A DNA stretch of 12,104 bases from positions 1 through 12,104 of the forward strand of contig CAKUDT010000021.1 of the NCBI GenBank assembly GCA_934645125.1, given 5' to 3'. Every line of letters begins with the position of its first letter. Position 1 is the stretch's first letter. The position numbers and the translations under genes were made by a program. A model generated the notes under the pieces. That model made no database searches and was not told the origin of the DNA. It saw only the letters and a list, made by a program, of their open reading frames with translations. Source of the DNA: an uncultured Eggerthellaceae bacterium (lineage in GTDB: Bacteria; Actinomycetota; Coriobacteriia; Coriobacteriales; Eggerthellaceae). Positions 6,075 to 12,104 of this stretch are shown here, piece by piece.

Positions 6075-6105
6075 CTGTTTTTAATGATTCGGCGGTAATG
6101 TTTGC
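6075..6105 (+). promoter_or_regulatory. Upstream block shared with the zinc-ribbon gene, copy 2
   Basis: CTGTTTTTAATG (6075-6086) and GGTAATGTTTGC (6094-6105) parallel the block at 4897-4925. TAATGT (6096-6101) could be a -10, placing transcription start about 20 bases before the htrA ATG. TTTAAT (6080-6085) is an alternative -10 with no good -35. Confidence 0.33.
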
Positions 6106-6126
6106 CCAAACGAACAGGAGGAAAGT

Positions 6127-7569
6127 ATGTCTGATTTTTCAAACGATGACAATAAAACGTACTACCCGCGTTACGACTCTCAGACCGGCGAGCCGTTGCG
6201 TCCGCCGGTAGCGTCTGCATCGCAAGTGGGTGCGCAGGCCGAACCGCAAGCGCAGGCTGCTTCGTCGGCTACTTCGCAAGCACAAGCCGCATCTGCTTAC
6301 ACGGCTCCTTCTTACGCGACGCCTGCTTATACGGCGGCTCCGGCAACAAAGGCGCCTTCTGCGAAAAGCGGCGGCTTGAAAACATTCCTGCTGGGCTTTT
6401 TGGGCGCTGCGGTAGCGTGCATTTTGGCTGGTGGCGTGGTGTTCGGCGCGCTTTCGGTTGATACGGATTCTGGCAGCGGGTCTTCCGGTTCAGTGAGCCT
6501 GGGCTCAAACGACTCGACCTCGATCACGGTGAAGGGTGAAGATGCCAACTTGGCGGAAGTCATTGCCGAGAAAACCACGCCTTCCGTGTGCTGCATTTAC
6601 GTGTACTCCAAGCAGAGCGGTTATTCCCTGTACGGCTTTGGTAATTCGAGCTCCGATGAGCTTTCCCAGTCCTCGCTGGGAAGCGGCGTTATCCTGAGCG
6701 CCGATGGGTACGTTCTTACGAATTACCACGTGATTGAAGGCGCCGATGCGTTGAAGGTTTCCGCGAATGGCACGGAGTACGATGCAACGATTGTGGGTAC
6801 CGATGAAAGCTCTGACCTGGCTGTTATCAAGCTCACGGGCGCTTCGGGCCTGACGCCTATCTCGATTGGCGATTCCGATAACCTGACCACGGGCGAATGG
6901 GTTATGACCATTGGCAGCCCCTTTGGCCTGGAGTCCTCGGTGGCAACGGGCATTGTTTCTGCAACAAGCCGCTCGCAAATCATGAGCTCCGAAAACTCGA
7001 ACAGCTCGGGCACATCGATTTACGTGAACCTGATTCAGACCGACGCTGCCATTAACCCGGGCAATTCCGGTGGCGCGCTTGTGGATTCGCAAGGCAAGCT
7101 TATTGGTATAAACACCCTGATCACCAGCTATTCCGGCAACTACTCCGGCGTTGGTTTCGCAATCCCGGTGAATTACGCCATGGAGATTGCCAATACAATC
7201 ATCGAAGGCAAAACACCGTCTCATGCGCAGTTGGGTGTGACGCTGGTTTCGGTGACGTCTTCTCTGGCGCAGCGCTATAAGCTCCCCGCTTCTTCGGGTG
7301 CCTACATTTCTTCGGTGATTTCCGATTCCAGCGCAGATAAAGCGGGGCTGGAAGTGGGCGACATCATTACGAAGGTGGACGACACCACGGTGACATCCGC
7401 AAGCGACCTGATGATTGCCGTGCGTCTGAAGAGCCCGGGCGACACGATTACGGTCACGTATAATCGCGATGGCAAAGAGAAGACGGCAACGGTTGAGCTG
7501 GGCTCCGATGCCACCGAGAGCAGCACTTCAAGCTCGCTTCTGCATAGGGGATCAACTTCTAACGCATAG
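6127..7569 (+). CDS. htrA: Membrane-anchored HtrA/DegP-type serine protease with one PDZ domain
   Basis: The 480-residue protein has a cytoplasmic Ala/Gln/Pro-rich disordered tail (1-80), one TM helix (about 85-108) and a Ser/Gly-rich linker. A trypsin-like S1C protease domain follows, with triad H201 (TNYHVIEG), D230 (SSDLAVIKL) and S314 (NPGNSGGAL), then a PDZ domain (about 366-457) containing the DKAGLEVGDIITKVD motif. All catalytic residues are present. It should sit in the membrane with the protease outside, degrading or refolding misfolded exported proteins under stress. Length and layout match actinobacterial and Firmicute HtrA. The ribosome site AGGAGG (6116-6121), five bases upstream, fixes the start. 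It ends in a monocistronic position: a hairpin terminator follows before pyrH. Family confidence is very high; the exact paralogue (HtrA, HtrB or DegP-like) is not decided. Confidence 0.95.
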   Translation: MSDFSNDDNKTYYPRYDSQTGEPLRPPVASASQVGAQAEPQAQAASSATSQAQAASAYTAPSYATPAYTAAPATKAPSAKSGGLKTFLLGFLGAAVACILAGGVVFGALSVDTDSGSGSSGSVSLGSNDSTSITVKGEDANLAEVIAEKTTPSVCCIYVYSKQSGYSLYGFGNSSSDELSQSSLGSGVILSADGYVLTNYHVIEGADALKVSANGTEYDATIVGTDESSDLAVIKLTGASGLTPISIGDSDNLTTGEWVMTIGSPFGLESSVATGIVSATSRSQIMSSENSNSSGTSIYVNLIQTDAAINPGNSGGALVDSQGKLIGINTLITSYSGNYSGVGFAIPVNYAMEIANTIIEGKTPSHAQLGVTLVSVTSSLAQRYKLPASSGAYISSVISDSSADKAGLEVGDIITKVDDTTVTSASDLMIAVRLKSPGDTITVTYNRDGKEKTATVELGSDATESSTSSSLLHRGSTSNA

Positions 7570-7628
7570 GTGTGCAAGTGTTGCGGGTGTGCGTGTGCGG
7601 AAGTGTGGGTGCGCAAGCATGCGAATGA
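7570..7628. other. GT-rich alternating stretch after htrA
   Basis: The bases after the htrA stop codon are dominated by GTGTGCG-like words on the + strand, with a marked G/T bias and many alternating purine-pyrimidine steps. No gene is seen in it. It may be a worn simple repeat. Confidence 0.5.
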
Positions 7629-7674
7629 CACCGCGTGAAGCGTGAAAAAACGTACAAGGGCTTTGGAAAAAGCA

Positions 7675-7712
7675 AGAAAAGGCTGAGTGTTCCGCTTGGC
7701 CTTTTCTGTTTT
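7675..7712 (+). terminator. Intrinsic terminator of htrA
   Basis: AGAAAAGGC (7675-7683) pairs perfectly with GCCTTTTCT (7699-7707). The stem can extend by about five weaker pairs (7684-7688 with 7694-7698), leaving the loop GTTCC. The T-rich TGTTTT (7707-7712) follows. A small GCTTT-GGAA-AAAGC hairpin sits just upstream (7660-7673). The A-rich 5' arm also makes it plausible in both directions. Confidence 0.65.
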
Positions 7713-7722
7713 CGGGTACACT
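7695..7722 (+). promoter_or_regulatory. Possible pyrH operon promoter
   Basis: TACACT (7717-7722), in the context GGGTACACTG, resembles the TANNNT -10 common in actinobacteria. CTTGGC/TTGGCC (7695-7701) is a weak -35 at 15-16 bases. It overlaps the htrA terminator. Transcription would begin near 7729. Confidence 0.35.
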
Positions 7723-7724
7723 GT

Positions 7725-7738
7725 AAGGAACTATGTAA
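7725..7738 (+). promoter_or_regulatory. AUG-stop minimal ORF ahead of pyrH
   Basis: AAGGA (7725-7729) precedes ATG 7733-7735, which is followed at once by TAA (7736-7738). The layout AAGGA-ACTATGT is nearly repeated at the real pyrH start as AAGGA-CCACTATGT (7749-7762). It could be a start-stop element or just a worn duplicate of the start region. If transcription starts near 7729, its ribosome site would be cut off. Confidence 0.25.
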
Positions 7739-7758
7739 TCAACGGTGGAAGGACCACT

Positions 7759-8472
7759 ATGTCTGAAGAGTACGCTTATAAGCGCGTTTTGCTGAAACTG
7801 TCCGGTGAGGCTCTTGCAGGAAGCCAAGGCTACGGCATTGACCCCAAGGTTGTTGATGATCTTGCTGAAGAGCTGGTAGATGTTGTTGACGGCGTTGAGC
7901 TGTGCATTGTTGTGGGCGGTGGCAACATCTTCCGTGGTATGGCGGGCGCGGCCGAAGGCATGGATCGCTCTCAGGCAGACTACATTGGCATGCTGGCAAC
8001 CGTTATGAATTCGCTGGCTCTGCAAGAAGCATTCGAGCGTCACGGTATTGAAACCCGAGTTCAGAGCGCTATTTCCATGCAGGAAGTATGCGAGTCGTTC
8101 ATCCGTCGCAAGGCAGTGCGCCATTTGGAGAAGGGTCGCGTGGTCATTTTCGCCGCAGGTTCGGGCAATCCGTATTTCACGACCGACACCGCTGCTGCTC
8201 TGCGCGCGTGCGAGCTTGACTGCGAGTTGCTGATGAAGGCGACTAAGGTTGATGGCGTGTACGATAAGGACCCCGTGGAGAATCCCGACGCCAAGAAGTT
8301 CGATCGCATTTCCTACAAAGAAGTTCTGGCGCGCGACCTGCACGTGATGGATGCGGCGGCAACGTCTTTGTGCATGGATAACAGCCTGCCTATTATGGTG
8401 TTCAACCTTGATGGCAAGGGCAACATTGCTGCCGCGCTGCGTGGCGAAGCCGTGGGCACCGTGGTTGAGTAG
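7759..8472 (+). CDS. pyrH: UMP kinase (uridylate kinase)
   Basis: The 237-residue cytosolic enzyme of the amino-acid kinase fold converts UMP and ATP to UDP and ADP in pyrimidine nucleotide synthesis. Family marks are LLKLSGEAL (11-19), VVGGGNIFRG (51-60), the R70-containing GMDRSQADYIGMLATVMN (67-84), AAGSGNPYFTTDTAAALRA (132-150) and ATKVDGVYDKDP (161-172). It is complete for a hexameric bacterial PyrH. The start at 7759 is set by TGGAAGGA (7746-7753), five bases before it; the upstream in-frame ATG at 7687 lies inside the terminator hairpin. It is the first gene of the operon, with frr 32 bases on. The usual partners rpsB and tsf are not upstream; htrA is. Confidence 0.97.
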   Translation: MSEEYAYKRVLLKLSGEALAGSQGYGIDPKVVDDLAEELVDVVDGVELCIVVGGGNIFRGMAGAAEGMDRSQADYIGMLATVMNSLALQEAFERHGIETRVQSAISMQEVCESFIRRKAVRHLEKGRVVIFAAGSGNPYFTTDTAAALRACELDCELLMKATKVDGVYDKDPVENPDAKKFDRISYKEVLARDLHVMDAAATSLCMDNSLPIMVFNLDGKGNIAAALRGEAVGTVVE

Positions 8473-8504
8473 GGTCAAAAACAAGGAAGGGAAAGGACAC
8501 CACC

Positions 8505-9062
8505 ATGCTTGATATGATTAAAGAATCTGCTGATGAGCATATGAAAAAGGCGCTCGAATCGCTGGACTACAACTTTGCAAGCGTCCGTACTGGTCGCGCG
8601 AACGCCATGGTGCTTGATCGCATCAAGGTTGATTATTATGGCGTGCCCACGCCCGTGAACCAGGTGGCTGCCGTGAAGTCCCCCGATGCCCACCTTCTGG
8701 TTATCGAACCGTGGGAGAAAAGCATGCTGCGTGCTATTGAGCATGCTATTCTTGCTTCTGACCTGGGTGTCACGCCTTCGAATGATGGTAACTGCATTCG
8801 CCTGCCGTTCCCGCAGCTTACCGAGGAGCGTCGTAAAGAGCTGGCAAAACAGTGCAAGGCGTTTGCGGAAGAGGCGCGTGTTGCCGTGCGCAATGCTCGT
8901 CGCGAGGCGAACTCCGACATTGCCAAGACCATCAAGGAAGAAAGCCTTCCCGAAGATGATCAGAAGCGCTACGAGAACGAAATCCAGAAGATGACCGACA
9001 AGTACATTGCGACTATTGATGAGGCATGTAAAAAGAAGGAAGCCGAGGTCATGACGGTTTAA
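8505..9062 (+). CDS. frr: Ribosome recycling factor
   Basis: The 185-residue RRF, with EF-G, splits post-termination ribosomes. The full length is standard. The conserved VRTGRA (27-32), the domain II core (DYYGVPTPVNQVAAVK) and the RLPFPQLTEERRKELAKQ stretch returning to the long helix bundle are all present. AAAGGA (8492-8497) sits seven bases before the ATG. It follows pyrH by 32 bases with no hairpin between, and the pyrH-frr pairing is very widely conserved in bacteria. Its TAA stop is partly contained in a 13-bp hairpin that separates it from uppS. Confidence 0.97.
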   Translation: MLDMIKESADEHMKKALESLDYNFASVRTGRANAMVLDRIKVDYYGVPTPVNQVAAVKSPDAHLLVIEPWEKSMLRAIEHAILASDLGVTPSNDGNCIRLPFPQLTEERRKELAKQCKAFAEEARVAVRNARREANSDIAKTIKEESLPEDDQKRYENEIQKMTDKYIATIDEACKKKEAEVMTV

Positions 9063-9091
9063 GTTGCGCTGTTCTGCCGAACAGCGCAACT
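9062..9091 (+). promoter_or_regulatory. Perfect 13-bp hairpin between frr and uppS
   Basis: 9062-9074 pairs without mismatch with 9079-9091 around a TGCC tetraloop; the core is GCGCTGTTC/GAACAGCGC. It starts at the last base of the frr stop codon. The bases after it (GCTCTAGCCTC) contain no T-run, so full termination is unlikely. It may shield the 3' end of a pyrH-frr message or partly reduce readthrough into uppS. The uppS ribosome site starts 18 bases later. Confidence 0.7.
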
Positions 9092-9121
9092 GCTCTAGCC
9101 TCTACTGGAAGGAGGGCTTGT

Positions 9122-9898
9122 ATGAATAAGCCACTGGACTACATATACCCGAGCCCTCCCGAGGGTCTTGATCCGAAAGCGCTTGATCTGGAGCGTATTC
9201 CGAAGCACGTTGCATTGATTATGGATGGCAACGGGCGCTGGGCGAAAGCGCGCGGCAAAAATAGGTTGAGCGGGCATAAAGCAGGAATCGAGGCTGTTCG
9301 TGAGTCTATTCGCATGGCTTCTGACCTAGGTATTCGCTACTTGACTATCTATTCCTTCTCCTCTGAGAACTGGAAGCGCCCGCCTGAAGAAGTTATTGGG
9401 CTCATGGATTTGTTTGCAAAAACCATGTTAGCCGAAGTGGCGGAACTGCATAAAGAGCACGTGCGCGTGAAGACTATTGGCGACTTGTCCATGCTTCCGC
9501 CGAAAACGCGCGATGCGTTCAAGCAGGCGTGGGAGACCACGAAAGACAATTCGGGCATGACGCTGGTTGTTGCGGTGAATTACGGCGGTCGCAAGGAGAT
9601 TGTGGATGCGGCGGCAGCATTCGCCCAGGCAGCGCGGGAAGCGCATGAACGGGGTGAAGAGCTGGAGTGCACCGAAGAGACCTTCGCGAAATTCCTGTAT
9701 ACCAGCGATATCCCCGACCCTGAGCTGCTCATTCGCACGGGCGGCGAGATGCGTATCTCCAATTTCCTTTTATGGCAGATTGCCTATTCTGAATTTGTGG
9801 TAACCGATGTTTTATGGCCCGATTTCGATCGTTATGAGTTTTTGCGTGCTTTGCTGCAGTATCAAGGGCGCGATCGTCGATTCGGAGGTGTGAAGTAG
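9122..9898 (+). CDS. uppS: Undecaprenyl diphosphate synthase (cis-prenyltransferase)
   Basis: The 258-residue enzyme adds isopentenyl units to farnesyl diphosphate to make the C55 carrier of peptidoglycan and other envelope polymers. The catalytic D35 lies in ALIMDGNGRWA. SFSSENWKRP (78-87) and RTGGEMRISNFLLWQIAYSEF (205-225) hold the diphosphate-binding arginines, serine and the metal-linked E224. These are all the signature parts of Z-prenyl transferases. AAGGAGG (9109-9115) lies six bases before the ATG. A short, chain-length-altered actinobacterial relative is possible, but the sequence agrees with the C55 UppS type. The stop is two bases from the cdsA start, which implies coupling. Confidence 0.95.
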   Translation: MNKPLDYIYPSPPEGLDPKALDLERIPKHVALIMDGNGRWAKARGKNRLSGHKAGIEAVRESIRMASDLGIRYLTIYSFSSENWKRPPEEVIGLMDLFAKTMLAEVAELHKEHVRVKTIGDLSMLPPKTRDAFKQAWETTKDNSGMTLVVAVNYGGRKEIVDAAAAFAQAAREAHERGEELECTEETFAKFLYTSDIPDPELLIRTGGEMRISNFLLWQIAYSEFVVTDVLWPDFDRYEFLRALLQYQGRDRRFGGVK

Positions 9899-9900
9899 TC

Positions 9901-10905
9901 ATGTCCGAACAAGATAACCGCGACATGCAGGAATGGCCGCATGACCCTGAGCCAGGCACGTTTCGCGATAAGTTTCGTCAGAGCCGCTATAACGATGGCT
10001 CGAATGAGCAGGATCGCACCGAGCCTACGCGTGGCGAGCGCATAAAAGACGCGGCGTATAAAAAGACGCCAAATCGTTTCAAGAACGCCTCTGACCTGCA
10101 GGTTCGTTTGCGTACTGGTTTCATCTACATTGTGCTGACGCTGGCTGGCATTGTTTTGGGCGGCTGGGGTTTAGTTGTAATGCTTTCGGTGACAGCGGGC
10201 ATTTGCGCGGGCGAGTTCTACTTCATGCTGCGCAAAGACTCGAAATTGCCCAACGAGGTTTTAGGCATTATCGGCGCTGTTGCCTTCCCGCCGGCTGCTC
10301 ATTTATGGGGCTTGGCGGGTTGCATGATGGTATCGTTGCTGCTGCTTTTGGCACTGTTGGTGTGGTACGTGTTTTGGCTGCGCGCGCGCATTGCCGATGT
10401 GGGCGTGAGCTTCTTTGGCGCTCACTACACGGGCCTGTTGCTCTCGAGCTTTGTGCTGATTGACACCGCCATGGAGTGGCCGTATAGCTCGTTGGCGCTG
10501 TTCGTGATTTTCGCGAGTGTGTGGCTCAACGACGGTATGGCGTACCTGGTGGGAAGCAAGATTGGCAAGCATAAGCTGGCGCCGCACATTAGCCCGAAGA
10601 AAAGCTGGGAAGGCTTTGTTGCCGGCATTGTGACCTCGATGGCGGTGTGGTGCGTGTTCGTTGTTGTTCCGGGTGTAACCATTTCGGTGCCGCAGGCGCT
10701 TATCTTTGGATTGATTTGCGGTCTGATGAGTGTTTTGGGCGACCTTGCGGAAAGCCGCATCAAGCGCAATTCCGGCGTAAAGGACTCGGGTACTATTATG
10801 CCTGGTCACGGCGGCTTGCTTGACCGTACCGACTCGATGTTTATTGCGGCAGCGGTGGCATTTGTTCTTTTGACGTTTGGCGGCTGCATCAACGTGGTGT
10901 TTTAA
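9901..10905 (+). CDS. cdsA: Phosphatidate cytidylyltransferase (CDP-diacylglycerol synthase)
   Basis: The 334-residue integral membrane enzyme makes CDP-diacylglycerol from CTP and phosphatidate. The C-terminal family signature S-x-x-K-R-x4-K-D-S-G-x3-P-G-H-G-G-x2-D-R-x-D is fully met (residues 285-311). The upstream ISPKKSWEG (230-238) and the D211-containing LNDGMAYLVGSKIGKH are also typical. About eight TM helices follow a charged, hydrophilic N-terminal extension of some 70 residues, which is longer than in E. coli CdsA and common in actinobacteria. GGAGGTG (9884-9890) lies ten bases before the ATG, inside the end of uppS. The uppS-cdsA gap of two bases argues for translational coupling. 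Confidence 0.95.
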   Translation: MSEQDNRDMQEWPHDPEPGTFRDKFRQSRYNDGSNEQDRTEPTRGERIKDAAYKKTPNRFKNASDLQVRLRTGFIYIVLTLAGIVLGGWGLVVMLSVTAGICAGEFYFMLRKDSKLPNEVLGIIGAVAFPPAAHLWGLAGCMMVSLLLLLALLVWYVFWLRARIADVGVSFFGAHYTGLLLSSFVLIDTAMEWPYSSLALFVIFASVWLNDGMAYLVGSKIGKHKLAPHISPKKSWEGFVAGIVTSMAVWCVFVVVPGVTISVPQALIFGLICGLMSVLGDLAESRIKRNSGVKDSGTIMPGHGGLLDRTDSMFIAAAVAFVLLTFGGCINVVF

Positions 10906-10914
10906 GAAGGCAAT

Positions 10915-12069
10915 ATGAAACGAATCGCTGTTTTAGGATCTTCGGGCTCTATTGGAACGCAAACGCTGGACGTATGCCGTCAGCACGCGGATAAGCTGAA
11001 AGTCACTGCTTTGGCCGTGGGCGGCCACGCGGGTGTTTTGGCTGCTCAGGCGAAAGAATTTGGCGTTAAGAACTGTGCGATTGGCCGCGATGACGTGGCG
11101 GGCAGCGCAGAAGCCCCCGAAGGTTGCCGCTTTGGCTTCCAGGCGGTTTTGGATTTGATTCAAGCCGATGACGTTGACGTTGTGGTGAATTCCCTGGTGG
11201 GAGCCGCAGGTTTGCGCGTGAGCTACGAAACGCTGCGCGCGGGCAAGGTCTTGGCGCTGGCAAATAAGGAATCGCTGGTTGTGGGCGGCGACTTGATTAT
11301 GCCTCTGGCTGCGCAGCTTGATGCGCGCGCGGGACATGCGGGCGCTCTTATGCCGATTGACTCCGAGCACGGTGCAATCTACCAGTGTCTTTTGGGCGAG
11401 AACCCCAAAGAAGTTGCAAAGCTGTGGGTCACGGCATCGGGTGGTCCGTTTCGTGGTAAGACGGCGGCGGATCTGAAGGATGTTACTCCTGCTCAGGCGC
11501 TTGCTCACCCCACGTGGAACATGGGCGCGAAAATAAGCATTGATTCTTCTACTCTGATGAACAAGGGCCTGGAAGTTATTGAGGCGCATCATTTGTTCAA
11601 CATGCCGTACGACAAGATTGAAGTGGTTGTGCAGCCGCAAAGCGCTATCCATTCCATGGTTGAATTCACCGATGGAAGCGTTAAGGCGCACTTGGGAACA
11701 ACTGACATGCGCATTCCTATTCAGTTTGCGTTGTCGTTCCCCGACCGTTGGGAAGCTCCTGTTCAGCCGCTTGATTTCCGTACGTTGGGGTCGCTTGACT
11801 TTGCGGCGCCCGATGAAAAGACTTTCCGTTGCTTGGCGCTTGCTCGCCATGCGGGTACGGTGGGCGGCACGCTTCCGTGTGCAATGAATGCTGCGAATGA
11901 GATTGCCGTGGCGGCATTTTTGGGCGAGCAATGTTCGTATTTGGGCATTGCCGATTGCGTTGAGGCGGTTATGGAAGCTCACCAGACGCAAGCAGTTGAA
12001 TCGCTTGAGCAGCTTGAAGAAGTAGACGCATGGGCGCGTGCTCAGGCGCGGCGTGTGTTGGGACTGTAG
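10915..12069 (+). CDS. dxr: 1-deoxy-D-xylulose 5-phosphate reductoisomerase
   Basis: The 384-residue enzyme catalyses the committed step of the MEP pathway: DXP to 2-C-methyl-D-erythritol 4-phosphate with NADPH and a divalent metal. The NADPH fold is shown by LGSSGSIGTQTL (7-18) and NKESLVVGG (117-125). Metal ligands D149 and E151 are in PIDSEHGA, and E220 is in NKGLEVIE. The flexible-loop HPTWNMG with H198, TASGGPF (173-179) and the C-terminal NAANEIA (325-331) are all present. AAGAAGG (10904-10910) lies four bases before the ATG, nine bases after cdsA. It supplies isoprenoid units ultimately used by uppS, and in many bacteria is followed by the site-2 protease rseP, which would lie beyond the window. 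Confidence 0.97.
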   Translation: MKRIAVLGSSGSIGTQTLDVCRQHADKLKVTALAVGGHAGVLAAQAKEFGVKNCAIGRDDVAGSAEAPEGCRFGFQAVLDLIQADDVDVVVNSLVGAAGLRVSYETLRAGKVLALANKESLVVGGDLIMPLAAQLDARAGHAGALMPIDSEHGAIYQCLLGENPKEVAKLWVTASGGPFRGKTAADLKDVTPAQALAHPTWNMGAKISIDSSTLMNKGLEVIEAHHLFNMPYDKIEVVVQPQSAIHSMVEFTDGSVKAHLGTTDMRIPIQFALSFPDRWEAPVQPLDFRTLGSLDFAAPDEKTFRCLALARHAGTVGGTLPCAMNAANEIAVAAFLGEQCSYLGIADCVEAVMEAHQTQAVESLEQLEEVDAWARAQARRVLGL

Positions 12070-12104
12070 CGGCTTTGTTGTGTTCCCCTGGATTTTTCCA
12101 AGAC
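12070..12104. other. Tail after dxr, no feature seen
   Basis: The last 35 bases contain no start with a ribosome site and no complete hairpin. Whether a further operon gene begins just beyond the edge cannot be judged here. Confidence 0.6.

Noticed and set aside
6098..6127. ATG 6098 as a leader ORF before htrA
   Set aside because: Unlike ATG 4918 before the zinc-ribbon gene it has only a weak GGCGG upstream. The shared ATGTTTGC is better read as DNA-level similarity.
7687..7758. ATG 7687 as an extended pyrH start
   Set aside because: It lies within the terminator hairpin and has no ribosome site. PyrH proteins begin shortly before the YKRVLLKLSG segment, in line with 7759.
1..12104. CRISPR array, transposase, phage genes, tRNA or rRNA
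   Set aside because: No regularly spaced repeats, no recognisable mobile-element protein and no conserved RNA gene sequence were found on either strand by eye.

Overview
The window looks like chromosomal DNA of a Gram-positive actinobacterium. The best guess is the class Coriobacteriia (Eggerthellales/Coriobacteriales type) of moderate GC content. The grounds are protein-level resemblance and codon style: a Uup-like ABC-F with the long actinobacterial C-terminus, a single-pass HtrA with a disordered Ala/Gln-rich N-terminus, a CdsA with a long charged N-terminal extension, strong AGGAGG-type ribosome binding sites, and near-absence of TTA/CTA/TCA codons in long stretches. This placement is inference; no rRNA or other decisive marker is present. 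All genes I can support lie on the + strand.

Layout. Positions 2-1027 hold the C-terminal part of a 14-TM-type DHA2 multidrug MFS exporter cut by the window edge. A 178-bp gap with two clean inverted repeats leads to a UraA-type uracil permease (1206-2612). A 195-bp gap then precedes an ABC-F ATPase (2808-4709). That gap holds a candidate promoter, a 28-bp-pair hairpin and a 16-codon leader ORF whose Shine-Dalgarno sequence sits in the hairpin apex. A 237-bp gap leads to a zinc-ribbon/DUF4013-like membrane protein (4947-5825), and a 301-bp gap with a long imperfect inverted repeat leads to a membrane-anchored HtrA protease with one PDZ domain (6127-7569). A terminator follows. The rest is a housekeeping operon: pyrH (7759-8472), frr (8505-9062), uppS (9122-9898), cdsA (9901-10905) and dxr (10915-12069), with 35 bases of tail.

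The pyrH-frr-uppS-cdsA-dxr block makes UDP from UMP, recycles ribosomes, makes undecaprenyl diphosphate for cell-wall carrier lipid, makes CDP-diacylglycerol for phospholipids and starts the MEP isoprenoid pathway. uraA upstream also feeds pyrimidine supply. The zinc-ribbon protein and HtrA are envelope proteins, and their upstream regions share a short sequence block at nearly the same distance from the start codon, so they may be co-regulated.

The most interesting signal is the ABC-F leader. Promoter, long hairpin, leader ORF with its ribosome binding site in the loop, and leader stop codon abutting an alternative in-frame start together resemble the ribosome-sensing attenuation devices known for antibiotic-resistance ABC-F and erm genes. 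No phage, transposase, CRISPR array, tRNA or rRNA was seen.
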